A stretch of 64,000 nucleotides of DNA from Halanaerobium saccharolyticum subsp. saccharolyticum DSM 6643 (GCF_000350165.1 NZ_CAUI01000023.1:558001-622000), one strand, 5' to 3'. Positions 46,559-55,604 are shown, counted from the first letter of the stretch. The notes: generated by a model from the sequence alone, not told the origin. Numbers and translations: made by a program.

Positions 46559-47913
46559 TATTCTTCCCCCCAGGGATATTCTCCAGCAATCATATCTTTC
46601 ATATCTCCATTGATTTTCTTTATTTTCCATACTTCATCAAATTTCTCAACTAAAATTTGATCTTCTAATTCAATTGAATAAAGTTCTTCGCTATTTCTAA
46701 AGTTAAATTCATAAAAAGCTTTAAAAGTATGACTGTTCTCTGAGCTTGAAAGCTTCTCCAACCTGAAATTTTCCAGACTGTAAACCTGTTTAATTTCTCT
46801 ATCTGAATTTGGCTCTGAATAGGCAGCCTGCATTTTTTCTATCACGTAACTTTCGGATATTAAGCGTTCCATTTTGCCTAAATCAAATTCTGCTGCTTCA
46901 TCGGCCAGTCTAATATTTTTTGCAGCTATTGCTCCGTAAAAATAATTTACTACTTCCTCAGGCGAATTATCAGCTGTAATAGTCGCATCTGGTCCTGAAC
47001 TCAAGCCCCAAAATAAAGAAGAAAATAGAATAACAAAAAAAAGTAGTGGCTTCCAGCTCTGTCTAAAAAAGAGTTTAATATTTTCTTTTTTTCTCTTCTT
47101 TTTCACTATTTTATTATCTATAATATTTTTCCTTTTAAAAAAAGGCTGCAGCTCAAATTGCTTTTCTAAAGTTGTATTTTCGAGTTCTTCAAAAATAAAG
47201 TCTAAGCTCGGTCTCTTATTTTTTTCTCGGTCCAGCATTTTCATAAACAAATTATTTAAGCTATTACTGATCTGTGGTACCAGGGTTTTCAGTTCTAAAA
47301 TATTCTCACTCTGAATTTTATTTAAAACCTTAGCCTGATCGTTATCGCTAAAAATTGTTTCAGAACTTAAAAAATAATAAAAAACTGCAGCTGTATTAAA
47401 AATATATGAATGCTGCTGCCAGGATTCTCCCTCAATTATCTCAGGTGGCCTAAAATAATCTGAAACAGGGGCTTCAAATTTAAATTCATTGTAATTCCTC
47501 TTACTTCGGAGCAGTTGTTCTGGCATCAAATAAATATTCTCCTGCTCATCAATATAGAAATTACCAGCATTTATACCATCTGGAAAAATATTTTTTATTA
47601 GTTCGAGCTGTTCCAGTATTTCTAAAACTTCTTTAAATTCCTGCAGCAATTTTTTTAAACTAATAGAATTTTTATTTAAATATTCAACTAGCGGTTTTAA
47701 ATCACTACTACCTTTATAAAGTAAATAGTACTCACCATTTTCTCTAATAATATCCTGATAAGATATAATCTTTGCTGGGAGTTCTGCTGGCATATTTTCT
47801 AAAGCAGATCTTACTCTTTTAACAACATCAAGCTGAACCCTAGAACGTGGCACAGTATCTTTAAAAAGTTTTTCTTTATTTAAATTTTTATTTTCTGCTT
47901 TGTCTTTACTCAT
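46558..47913 (-). CDS. Membrane pseudokinase with extracytoplasmic NTF2-like domain
   Basis: The first ~270 residues of this 451-residue protein look like a degenerate Ser/Thr protein kinase. YFRPPEII stands in for the APE motif and DREKNKRPSLDFIFEEL for the end of the C-lobe, while the catalytic HRD and DFG motifs are absent (the region reads FPDGINAGNFYI...YLMPEQLL). A basic stretch (KKKRKKENIK) and one transmembrane helix follow, then ~130 extracytoplasmic residues beginning SPEEVVNYFYGAIAAKNIRLA, typical of NTF2-like domains. GGGGG lies 7 nt before ATG 47913. It is coupled to nadE. The role is unknown; a non-catalytic membrane sensor is plausible. Confidence 0.75.
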   Translation of the reverse strand: MSKDKAENKNLNKEKLFKDTVPRSRVQLDVVKRVRSALENMPAELPAKIISYQDIIRENGEYYLLYKGSSDLKPLVEYLNKNSISLKKLLQEFKEVLEILEQLELIKNIFPDGINAGNFYIDEQENIYLMPEQLLRSKRNYNEFKFEAPVSDYFRPPEIIEGESWQQHSYIFNTAAVFYYFLSSETIFSDNDQAKVLNKIQSENILELKTLVPQISNSLNNLFMKMLDREKNKRPSLDFIFEELENTTLEKQFELQPFFKRKNIIDNKIVKKKRKKENIKLFFRQSWKPLLFFVILFSSLFWGLSSGPDATITADNSPEEVVNYFYGAIAAKNIRLADEAAEFDLGKMERLISESYVIEKMQAAYSEPNSDREIKQVYSLENFRLEKLSSSENSHTFKAFYEFNFRNSEELYSIELEDQILVEKFDEVWKIKKINGDMKDMIAGEYPWGEE

Positions 47914-47949
47914 AACAATTCCCCCGGCAGTAATTAAATTAGAATAAGC

Positions 47950-47989
47950 AAAGTTATCCACCCAAATAATTCTTAGGTGGATAAACTTT
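47950..47989. repeat. Inverted repeat between pgi and the pseudokinase gene
   Basis: AAAGTTATCCACC pairs with GGTGGATAAACTTT (one bulge) across a 14-nt loop. No T-run follows on either strand, so it is an RNA hairpin or operator rather than a clear terminator. Confidence 0.55.
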
Positions 47990-48074
47990 GATATTTATTA
48001 TAATTATAAAGGACAATCATTAAAAATAGATGAATTTTTAATGATAAATCTATATTATCCAGATCAAATTTAAC

Positions 48075-49493
48075 TTACAGAATTAAGTCATCTTTATGTG
48101 AAGCAGAATTTTCAAATTCATCTTTTTTCTCCTGATAGCCATCACGACCAAAAATTCCGTAAGTATAATTCTTACCCAGTTCAACTCCAGGCTGATTAAA
48201 GGCATTGACATTTAATAATTCACCGGTTACAGCTGTCTGGAATTCAAAGAAATAGAATAACTGACCTAAAGTAAATTCATTGACTTCTGGAACCTTAAGA
48301 GTTTGATTCATTCTCTTGCGCTTATTTAAAGCAAGTTCTGTTGCCCATTTTTCTGTATTAATTAATTCATCAAAGCTATGGCCTCCTAAATAACCAAGAC
48401 CAGCTAAATCCTGATAAGCTCCAGGAATTTCTAATTCTTCTCCAAAATTTTCTACTTCAAGGAAAGTAATGATTTTATCAAAAGGTCCTTCCATATATAG
48501 TTGAGCCTGTGAATGCTGATCAGTTGCACCTAAAGCTTTAATCGGAGTTGGACCAACATTTACCTGATTACCCTGTCTATCGACTTCTTTACCTAATGAT
48601 TCCGCCCATAACTGCCTGTACCAGTCCGCTACATCACGCAGGCGATCAGAATAAGGCATCATCACATTCATAATCTTACCTTTTTTATAGGCTAGATACT
48701 GGATTAAGCCATTAACTAAAGCAGGGTTTTTCCAAAAATCATCCTCACGACAGATCTTATCCATATAGGCTGCACCATCGAGTAATTCTTCAATATCGAC
48801 TCCAGTCATAGCAGCCGAGAGGAGTCCAACCGGGGTTAGAACCGAGAATCTTCCTCCTACATTATCAGGAATAAAGAATTTTTTCATTCCTTCTCTTTTA
48901 GCAATTTCAATCAAATAACCAGAATCTTTACTTGTAGTCGCAATAAAATGTTCCCCAACATTTTCTTCTCCTACAGCATCGGCGATAAATTTACGGGCCA
49001 ACAAAAACTGACTCATTGTTTCAGCGGTGCTTCCTGATTTAGAAATTACATTAAAGAGAGTCTTTTTAGGATCAAGCTTATCCAGCAGAGCTTTAGTTCC
49101 TTCTGGATCAACATTATCACTAACAAAAAGGCGAGGATAACCATTACGCGCTTCTTCAAATAGGTTGTAGTGGGGATCATTAATTGCAGTCTGGACTGCA
49201 ATGTTTCCAAGTGCGGATCCTCCAATACCCAATACTACAAAATTATCAAACTTGTCTTTCAATTCTTCAGCAGTTTCCTTAAGTTCTTTTACAACTTCTT
49301 CCTGTTTATATGGCAGTTCCATAAAACCCATCTTTCCTTCAGCTTCAGCTTCCAGAATATTTTGATGTGCTCTAAGAGCTTCTTCTTTTGCATCTTCTAA
49401 CTCTTTGACTGTCAAACCATGCTCTTCACCAATCATTTCTGCAAAAACATTGTTAATATCCAGTTTTAGTCTTAAATCTTCCTTTACAGACAT
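48075..49493 (-). CDS. pgi: Glucose-6-phosphate isomerase
   Basis: This 472-residue glycolytic enzyme interconverts glucose 6-phosphate and fructose 6-phosphate. It shows VVLGIGGSALGNIA, NVISKSGSTAETMSQFL, GGRFSVLTPVG, and ATDQHSQAQLYMEGP, the PGI landmarks. The size fits the shorter Firmicute/archaeal-like PGI form. AGGAGG precedes the ATG and a SigA promoter lies at 49548-49576. It also provides a precursor for envelope sugars. Confidence 0.96.
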   Translation of the reverse strand: MSVKEDLRLKLDINNVFAEMIGEEHGLTVKELEDAKEEALRAHQNILEAEAEGKMGFMELPYKQEEVVKELKETAEELKDKFDNFVVLGIGGSALGNIAVQTAINDPHYNLFEEARNGYPRLFVSDNVDPEGTKALLDKLDPKKTLFNVISKSGSTAETMSQFLLARKFIADAVGEENVGEHFIATTSKDSGYLIEIAKREGMKKFFIPDNVGGRFSVLTPVGLLSAAMTGVDIEELLDGAAYMDKICREDDFWKNPALVNGLIQYLAYKKGKIMNVMMPYSDRLRDVADWYRQLWAESLGKEVDRQGNQVNVGPTPIKALGATDQHSQAQLYMEGPFDKIITFLEVENFGEELEIPGAYQDLAGLGYLGGHSFDELINTEKWATELALNKRKRMNQTLKVPEVNEFTLGQLFYFFEFQTAVTGELLNVNAFNQPGVELGKNYTYGIFGRDGYQEKKDEFENSASHKDDLIL

Positions 49494-49547
49494 ACTAATT
49501 CCTCCTTAAATTCTTATGTCGCTGCTTAAATTAATAATACTATCACA

Positions 49548-49576
49548 AGTATATATTTTTCAGCACTATTTTGCAA
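49548..49576 (-). promoter_or_regulatory. SigA promoter of pgi
   Basis: TTGCAA, 17 bp, TATACT; transcription should begin near 49541, about 48 nt upstream of the start codon. Confidence 0.75.
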
Positions 49577-49664
49577 GATTTATGTACAGCTTCTGTTCTC
49601 AGGACCAATAATTTCTAAATTATATTTCGGCAATGTCCTTGTAAAAATATAATCATACTAAAAT

Positions 49665-49693
49665 AAAAAATCCCCGCCTTTTACAGCAGGGTT
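49665..49693 (-). terminator. Terminator after the acidic secreted protein gene
   Basis: On the minus strand CCCTGC pairs with GGCGGGG (one G-T pair) over a 7-nt loop, followed by ATTTTTTATTTT. Confidence 0.75.
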
Positions 49694-49703
49694 AATATCA
49701 TTA

Positions 49704-50633
49704 CTATTTTTTTGCATTTCCATTTGCGTTAGAATTTGGAGATTTATTTGATGATTTACCTTTAGACTTTGACTTTTCATTATTAGAATTTCCTTTGCCT
49801 TGATTCTCATTCTTTAAAGAATTTTTAGAATTGTTTTTATTCTGGCGATTTTCCAAAGCATTTTCAGAAGCTGAATTAGAATTATTCTGTCTGTTATTTA
49901 ATTTTTCAGCTCTTGCTTCTTCTCTTGCTTCTTTTCTGTATTCTGCAGCTAATTGTTTTAATTGAGAAGTTTCAATCTCTCCATTCCCCTCAATAATAGA
50001 TTCTATTTCTTCTACAAAGGCTTCTGTCTTTTCTCCTGAGCTATCTACACGACTTATCTTTCTCAGTTCAAGCGCAGTTTGAAAACTAAATTGACCATTA
50101 TCAGTTTCATTTTGATTGCTATTAATTAATTCTAGCGCCATTTCTTCTTCCAAACCATTATTTACACTTTGATTTAAATTATTTAATATCACAAATCCCT
50201 GTCCTAAATCAAGTTCTTCGTCCATAATTTTATTTGTAACTGAAGTCATTGCTTCAACACTTAAGCTTTCTTCATAAGATGTTAATTTTCTTTCTAAAGT
50301 AACTTTTTCAAGCTCACTTAAATCTTCACTGTCACTAATAGCAGTCAACAAGTCATCAAGACTTTCATAACTAACTTCAGTCTCATTTTCGCTATCTGTA
50401 GTTTCTCCATTTTCAGAATCTTCATCACTTGCTGCAGCTTCTTCCTCTGTATCTACTGTCTCATCAGTTTCTCCCTCTTCAGTATCTTCTCCCGTTTCAT
50501 TTACTGTCTCATCAGTTTCTTCCAAAACAGTTTCTTGGGTTTCTTCTGTGCTGTCCTGAGCTAGAGTTAAAGCAGAACCAAATGTAAAAAGAACCATCAG
50601 TACTATCAAAACTAAACTTATTTTTTTCTTCAT
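49704..50633 (-). CDS. Secreted acidic low-complexity protein
   Basis: The 309 residues split into four zones: a signal peptide (1-25, ending TLAQ), a Glu/Thr/Asp-rich segment (about 26-90), a central helical zone (about 91-245) and an Asn/Lys/Ser-rich basic tail (about 246-309, many NK and KS pairs). There is no cysteine and no known domain. The extreme charge asymmetry suggests it binds other surface components or tolerates high salt outside the cell. It has its own promoter and terminator. I do not recognise a family. Confidence 0.75.
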   Translation of the reverse strand: MKKKISLVLIVLMVLFTFGSALTLAQDSTEETQETVLEETDETVNETGEDTEEGETDETVDTEEEAAASDEDSENGETTDSENETEVSYESLDDLLTAISDSEDLSELEKVTLERKLTSYEESLSVEAMTSVTNKIMDEELDLGQGFVILNNLNQSVNNGLEEEMALELINSNQNETDNGQFSFQTALELRKISRVDSSGEKTEAFVEEIESIIEGNGEIETSQLKQLAAEYRKEAREEARAEKLNNRQNNSNSASENALENRQNKNNSKNSLKNENQGKGNSNNEKSKSKGKSSNKSPNSNANGNAKK

Positions 50634-50672
50634 TTTTTTGACCTCCTAGATAAATTTTTTCTAACTATTTTT

Positions 50673-50702
50673 ATTATAGTATAGCTTGGTCTGCTAAAAC
50701 AA
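50673..50702 (-). promoter_or_regulatory. Promoter of the acidic secreted protein gene
   Basis: TTGTTT, 18 bp, TATAAT, with the start codon about 40 bp downstream of the -10. Confidence 0.55.
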
Positions 50703-50820
50703 CTTATTTGGGGAAAGTTCATACTTTCTTCACAAATATCATGTTTTTGCGATATAATTTTCAATATTGTAAAATGCTTAACTTTTTTTCTTAAGTTTAG
50801 GGCATATTATAAATATAAAG

Positions 50821-50837
50821 ATACCCCATAAGGGTAT
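50821..50837. promoter_or_regulatory. CsoR/CstR-like operator candidate
   Basis: ATACCC-CATAA-GGGTAT is a perfect inverted repeat between a TATAAA-like -10 region and the ribosome binding site of the permease pair. CsoR-family repressors (copper CsoR, persulfide CstR) bind sites of the form TACCC...GGGTA, so this is a fair match. No csoR-like gene is in the window. Confidence 0.5.
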
Positions 50838-50855
50838 TTACAAGGAGGGAATTTA

Positions 50856-51338
50856 ATGTATACACTTTACTATATTGCTGGATTTGCTGTTCTAATTTCA
50901 TTTTTTACAGACCGCGAAAAAACATTTAAAGGGTTAAAAGTGGGCTGGAAGAAATTCTCTAAAATTTTAGGAACTTATCTTAAGTTATTAATTATTTTAT
51001 CATTTATCTTATTAATTTCTGATCAGTTTATAATAAATTATCTTGGTGGTCAGGCTCCATTTATTGGTATGATTATGGGATTAATTATCGGGTCGATTAC
51101 TATGATGCCTGGTTTTATCGCTTATCCACTGGCAGGAATATTAGTTTCTAAAGGAGTAAATTATATGGTAGTGGCTGCTTTTATCACAACTTTGATGTTA
51201 GTTGGAGTAGCTACCTACCCAGTTGAAAAAGAATATTTCGGAATCAAAGCAACTATCTGGCGTAATATTGCTGGTTTTATAATTTCAGCTATGATCGCTG
51301 TTGCAACAGGAGTATTATACGGAGAGGTGTTAATATAA
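50856..51338 (+). CDS. YraQ/ArsP-like permease, first half
   Basis: This 160-residue protein has four to five hydrophobic segments and the YraQ (DUF318) permease core GSITMMPGFIAYPLAGILV. Full YraQ/ArsP proteins contain two such repeats; here each repeat is a separate gene. AAGGAGGG precedes the ATG, and the stop overlaps the start of the next gene. The pair should form a heterodimeric membrane permease. The substrate is unknown; ArsP relatives export organoarsenicals. Confidence 0.8.
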   Translation: MYTLYYIAGFAVLISFFTDREKTFKGLKVGWKKFSKILGTYLKLLIILSFILLISDQFIINYLGGQAPFIGMIMGLIIGSITMMPGFIAYPLAGILVSKGVNYMVVAAFITTLMLVGVATYPVEKEYFGIKATIWRNIAGFIISAMIAVATGVLYGEVLI

Positions 51339-51880
51339 TGGCTAAAAATAAAGAAACTAAGAAAAATAATAATATGAACTACTATATATTTGCAGTTTTT
51401 GTAGCTTTTATTGCCGGATCATATTTTATGAATTTTGATCTTGGTAAAAGAATTGGTTCTAATTTTATGATCTTTGCCCGCGATATGGGCTTACTCTTAC
51501 CGCCCGCTTTTATTCTAATCGGTTTATTTGATGTCTGGGTCAGCCGCGAAAGCATTGAAAATAATTTTGGTAATACTTCTGGATTCAAAAAATATATTTA
51601 TGCTATTTTGCTAGCAGCAACTACAGTTGGAGGAACTTTTGTAGCTTTTCCGGTAGCAAACACACTCTATCATAAAGGAGCAAATTATTCGTCGATATTC
51701 ACTTATGTAACAGCTGCTTCCCTGGTGATGATTCCAATGAGTATTATGGAGGCTTCAATATTAGGAGTTAAATTTACTGCTATCAGAATTGGTGTCTCAT
51801 TACCACTAGTGATTGTCAGTTCAATTATTTTAGGTAACTTCTTCAATAAGATCGATTATAAAATTCCTAAAGCAGATTAG
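51338..51880 (+). CDS. YraQ/ArsP-like permease, second half
   Basis: This 180-residue protein has about five membrane segments and a matching repeat motif, VGGTFVAFPVANTLYHKGANYS, placed like the GFIAYPLAGIL repeat of its partner. Its ATG overlaps the partner's stop by one base (TAATG), with GGAGAGG upstream. It probably completes the two-repeat permease. An N-terminal Lys/Asn-rich tail (1-14) is cytoplasmic. Confidence 0.8.
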   Translation: MAKNKETKKNNNMNYYIFAVFVAFIAGSYFMNFDLGKRIGSNFMIFARDMGLLLPPAFILIGLFDVWVSRESIENNFGNTSGFKKYIYAILLAATTVGGTFVAFPVANTLYHKGANYSSIFTYVTAASLVMIPMSIMEASILGVKFTAIRIGVSLPLVIVSSIILGNFFNKIDYKIPKAD

Positions 51881-51930
51881 GGTGCAGCTTCCGTTTTTTG
51901 GACCAAATATTTCCAAATATAATATTTAAA

Positions 51931-51975
51931 AAACAGCAGCTTTTAGGTGCTTTTAGACCTCAAGCTGCTGTTCTT
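51931..51975. terminator. Hairpin between converging permease and peptide-transport genes
   Basis: AACAGCAGCTT pairs with AAGCTGCTGTT, with a nested GGT/ACC. The plus strand continues CTTATTTTAT, so it is a moderate terminator, probably serving both directions. Confidence 0.65.
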
Positions 51976-52030
51976 ATTTTATGATCTTTTATTTATTTCC
52001 AACAAGTTACAAGTATCCGGTACCAAGATT

Positions 52031-53608
52031 TTATTCCAGGTAAGTGTTCCAGAAGAAAGGCTGCCAACCTGACTGAAAATTCTTAAGCTCTGTTCTTTTA
52101 ATATGCAGCCTACTGTAATCTAATATATTAAAATAGGGTACTGTATCCCAAAGTTTAGCCTGCATTCTTTCCATAATTTCATATCTTTTTTCCTGGTCAA
52201 CCTCTTTCAGCATTTCTGCAAAGATCTGGTCCATCTCTCGAGATTCTTCACTATCCCAGTTACTAATCCATTTATTTGTACCGGTCCAGCCTTGATGAAT
52301 TTGAGGATCAGGCACTATTTTGATAAATGGAGAAAGGTGCATATGCCAACCTTCTTTTCTAGCTCTTCTTTCGACAACAGTTGGACGATCAAAAAGCTGA
52401 AGTTCAACCTCAATTCCTATTTTTTCTAGCTGATCTTGAATAGCAATTGCTCCCTGTCTTTCCATTTGATTATCTTGACCACTTAAAATAACAAGTGGTT
52501 CTCCATCATAGCCTGCTCTGTCAAGAAGTTCTTTTGCTTTTTCAGGGTCATAAACTCCATAAATACCTTCGCCAGCATCAGGAACATGCCAGGGGTTGCC
52601 TTCCTCATGTAAGGCTGATTCCAGACGCCAGAACTCAGAGTCTCCAATCATTGCATAACCTAACTCTTCAAAGTCTAAAGCATATACTATTGCCTGACGA
52701 GCATACTTATTATTAAATGGTGCTTCAGCGTTATTGAAAATTAACATCGACATCCGATCAGGATAAATAATTACATTTTCTATATTCTGATCCATTTCAA
52801 AGATTTGATATTGATCTCTTGGAACTTCTTCGGCAAAATGAAACTGTCCGGTTTGAACTCCAGAAACTCTAACCTGAGCATCAGGAATAAAATTAAACAC
52901 AATTTCATCTAAATAAGGGATTCGCTCACCTGCAAAAAATGAACCTTCACGTGGACTTGGCGTATAATCTTCAAAACGAGTTAATACTAACTTCTGATCT
53001 GGGACCCATTCCTCATATTTGTAAGGTCCTGTACCTACATGGCGATCAATAACATCATTACCAAACTCTTCTACTACTTCTTCTGCCCTTACCACAAATT
53101 TTTGATTTGAAACAGGAGAAGCCAAAATATTTAAAAATGGAGCATATACTTCTTCAAATTTAAAACGAATATTATACTGATCTATCTTTTCTACTTTTTC
53201 GAAATATGGAGCTATCAAGCCACCACCATTATTCAATTCAAGCCATCTTCTAAATGAAGCTACTACATCATCAGCATTCATTGTCTGGCCATTATGCATC
53301 TTAACATTTTCTCTCAACTTAACTTCATAAACCAAACCATTCTCTTTTATTTGATAGCTTTCTGCTAAGTGGGGAGTTAAATTAAGATTTTCATCAAATT
53401 CGAATAAGCCTTCATAAACATGATTCATCATCGCTGTAATTAAAGAGTCTGTAGAATTATCACTATCTAAGTGGGCTACTGACATCTGAAAAGCTGCATT
53501 CAATGTACCTCCAAAACGTTCTTCCTCTTGAGCTAAGACCGTCGAGCTAAACAACAAAGAAAAAATGATAAGCATAACTAACAAACTCAACTTTGTTTCT
53601 TTTTTCAT
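52031..53608 (-). CDS. Peptide/oligosaccharide ABC transporter binding protein (DppA/OppA type)
   Basis: This 525-residue family-5 solute-binding protein has a signal peptide (to TVLAQ), no lipobox Cys, and motifs such as HVYEGLFEFDENLNLTPHLAE and MNADDVVASFRRW. It should be periplasmic. It lies upstream, in transcription terms downstream, of two matching permeases. It may bind peptides or plant oligosaccharides, as family 5 proteins in related organisms do. Confidence 0.9.
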   Translation of the reverse strand: MKKETKLSLLVMLIIFSLLFSSTVLAQEEERFGGTLNAAFQMSVAHLDSDNSTDSLITAMMNHVYEGLFEFDENLNLTPHLAESYQIKENGLVYEVKLRENVKMHNGQTMNADDVVASFRRWLELNNGGGLIAPYFEKVEKIDQYNIRFKFEEVYAPFLNILASPVSNQKFVVRAEEVVEEFGNDVIDRHVGTGPYKYEEWVPDQKLVLTRFEDYTPSPREGSFFAGERIPYLDEIVFNFIPDAQVRVSGVQTGQFHFAEEVPRDQYQIFEMDQNIENVIIYPDRMSMLIFNNAEAPFNNKYARQAIVYALDFEELGYAMIGDSEFWRLESALHEEGNPWHVPDAGEGIYGVYDPEKAKELLDRAGYDGEPLVILSGQDNQMERQGAIAIQDQLEKIGIEVELQLFDRPTVVERRARKEGWHMHLSPFIKIVPDPQIHQGWTGTNKWISNWDSEESREMDQIFAEMLKEVDQEKRYEIMERMQAKLWDTVPYFNILDYSRLHIKRTELKNFQSGWQPFFWNTYLE

Positions 53609-53626
53609 TTCTTAAACACCCCTTTA

Positions 53627-54469
53627 TTATTTTTTTAAAGTATTTTTTAAATGCGGATCTAATAAATCACGCAAACCATCCCCCAGTAAATTTAAAGATA
53701 AAACTGAAAGGATAATCATAATTCCTGGAGCAAGTATCATCCAGGGTGCAACTACCATATATGTCCTGGCATCGGTCACCATAGCTCCCAAACTTGGTTC
53801 AGGTGGCATAATGCCCACCCCCAAAAAACTGAGTGCAGCTTCATCCAAAATTGCTAAGGCAAAATTAAAGGTTGCCTGAACCATAATCGGAGATGCCGAG
53901 TTTTTAAGAATATATTTAAAAATAATTCTAAAATCAGTAGCTCCTGCTGCTCGAGCTGATTCTACATACTCTAAATCTTTAATTGAAATCACAGCACTGC
54001 GAACAATCCTTGCCATTTTGGGAAAATAGGCAAAAGAAAGAGCAAAAATTATATTTAATTTTCCAGCTCCCCAGATAGCTGCCAGCGAAATTGCTATAAT
54101 TATACCTGGAAAAGCCATCATTGCATCTAATACTCTCATAATTATTTTATCAAGATAGGGATAATAGCCTGCAGCTATTCCTATAATTCCACCAAAAATA
54201 ATAGTTAGAATAACCACTGAAATTCCAATCTCTATTGAAGCTCGAAGACCATAGAGAATACGGGTAAAAATATCTCGACCAAATTGATCTGTCCCTAAAA
54301 GATGTTCTCTAGAAGGCGGCTGCAATCTATTCCTGGCATCATTCCTTACAGGATTGTAATCTGTAAGCACCGGTGCAAAAAGGCTCAAAAAAACCAAAAT
54401 TAATAAGATTATTATTGAAGTTGTTATATATGGATGCTGATATTTATGATATTTTTTTAAAAATAACAA
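53627..54469 (-). CDS. ABC transporter permease DppC type
   Basis: This 280-residue permease has the DppC N-terminal extension (LLGTDQFGRDIFTRILYGLR) and EAA-type loop EYVESARAAGATDFRIIFK. It pairs with the DppB-type protein encoded 12 bp upstream in transcription. It has five to six membrane segments. No DppD or DppF ATPase gene follows. Confidence 0.93.
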   Translation of the reverse strand: MLFLKKYHKYQHPYITTSIIILLILVFLSLFAPVLTDYNPVRNDARNRLQPPSREHLLGTDQFGRDIFTRILYGLRASIEIGISVVILTIIFGGIIGIAAGYYPYLDKIIMRVLDAMMAFPGIIIAISLAAIWGAGKLNIIFALSFAYFPKMARIVRSAVISIKDLEYVESARAAGATDFRIIFKYILKNSASPIMVQATFNFALAILDEAALSFLGVGIMPPEPSLGAMVTDARTYMVVAPWMILAPGIMIILSVLSLNLLGDGLRDLLDPHLKNTLKK

Positions 54470-54481
54470 ATTATTACTCCT

Positions 54482-55426
54482 TTATTGATATCTGATTTTT
54501 GGGTTTAAAAATGCATAACTTAAATCCACTAATAAATTTAAAATTACATAAATAACTGCAACAAAAATTATGGAAGCTTGAATAACTGGGATATCACGAC
54601 GCATTATTGCATTAATTGCCATAAAACCAGTACCAGGAATTACAAATATTGTTTCTACTATCCAGGTCCCCCCCAAAAGCACTGCAAAATTATGCCCAAT
54701 TACAGTAATTACAGGCAGCATAGAATTTTTCAAAGCATGTTTGAAAACTATAGAATAAACAGATAAGCCTTTACTCTTTGCTGTTCTAATATAGTCCTGT
54801 TTTAAAGTATCAAGCATTGCACTTCTAGTCATTCGAGCTATTAAGCCCGCCTGCATAAAAGCAAGTGTCACAGCCGGTAGAATTATATAACGTAATGTGC
54901 CAAAACCTGCTTCATTAAATGGTTCATAACCGCTAACCGGAAACCAACCCAGTTTAACTGAAAAAAAATACATTAAAATCAACGCAAGCCAAAAACTGGG
55001 AATGGAAATCCCTAAAAGTGATACTGTAATTGAAAATTGATCTAAAATCTGTCGATGCTTAACAGCGGCTAGAATCCCCAAAAGGACTCCGGCTGTAATT
55101 CCTAAAATTTCAGCCAAAATAGCAATTAAAAATGTGGGCCTCAGTCTTTCCGCCAAAACTTGCGAGACAGGTGCATTTAAATAAAGTGATTCTCCAAAAT
55201 TCCCTCTCATTATATTAGCCAACCATCTAAAAAATCTCACAATTAAAGGCTGATCAAAACCAAGAGCAGCTTCTAATCTAGCAACCTCGGCTTCTGACGC
55301 CATATTGCCCAGAATAACTCTAACAGGGTCCCCGGGCATTAAATTTGTTATAAAAAAAGCAATTAAAGCTACAATAAAGATTATAGGAATTAATAGTAAT
55401 ATTCTTTTTATTATATAATTTCTCAT
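54482..55426 (-). CDS. ABC transporter permease DppB type
   Basis: This 314-residue permease begins MRNYIIKRILLLIPIIFIVA and carries NLMPGDPVRVIL, an ARMTRSAMLDTLKQDYIRTA loop and the C-terminal DppB helix set. The frame opens at 55453, but AGGAAGTGG lies before the ATG at 55426. It is first in the operon; the binding protein gene is last. Confidence 0.93.
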   Translation of the reverse strand: MRNYIIKRILLLIPIIFIVALIAFFITNLMPGDPVRVILGNMASEAEVARLEAALGFDQPLIVRFFRWLANIMRGNFGESLYLNAPVSQVLAERLRPTFLIAILAEILGITAGVLLGILAAVKHRQILDQFSITVSLLGISIPSFWLALILMYFFSVKLGWFPVSGYEPFNEAGFGTLRYIILPAVTLAFMQAGLIARMTRSAMLDTLKQDYIRTAKSKGLSVYSIVFKHALKNSMLPVITVIGHNFAVLLGGTWIVETIFVIPGTGFMAINAIMRRDIPVIQASIIFVAVIYVILNLLVDLSYAFLNPKIRYQ

Positions 55427-55604
55427 TTTTCCACTTCCTGAGTGTAATAACATTTATATCTTATAATTCATTTTATCACAACCATATCGCTTAATCAATC
55501 GAGAATGATTGCTGATTGGACCAATTATAATTAATTTATTGAATGAATTCTAGTTAACATTTTACATTTTTGAGATAGCAGTACCTTTTTAAATACACTT
55601 CAAA

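Noticed and set aside
46559-46630. 24-residue N-terminal extension of NadE
   Set aside because: It overlaps the end of the pseudokinase gene; GGGGG and TAATG coupling place the start at 46558.
47950-47989. Possible DnaA boxes (TTATCCACC twice)
   Set aside because: Both differ from TTATNCACA at the last base, only two copies occur, and no replication gene is near.
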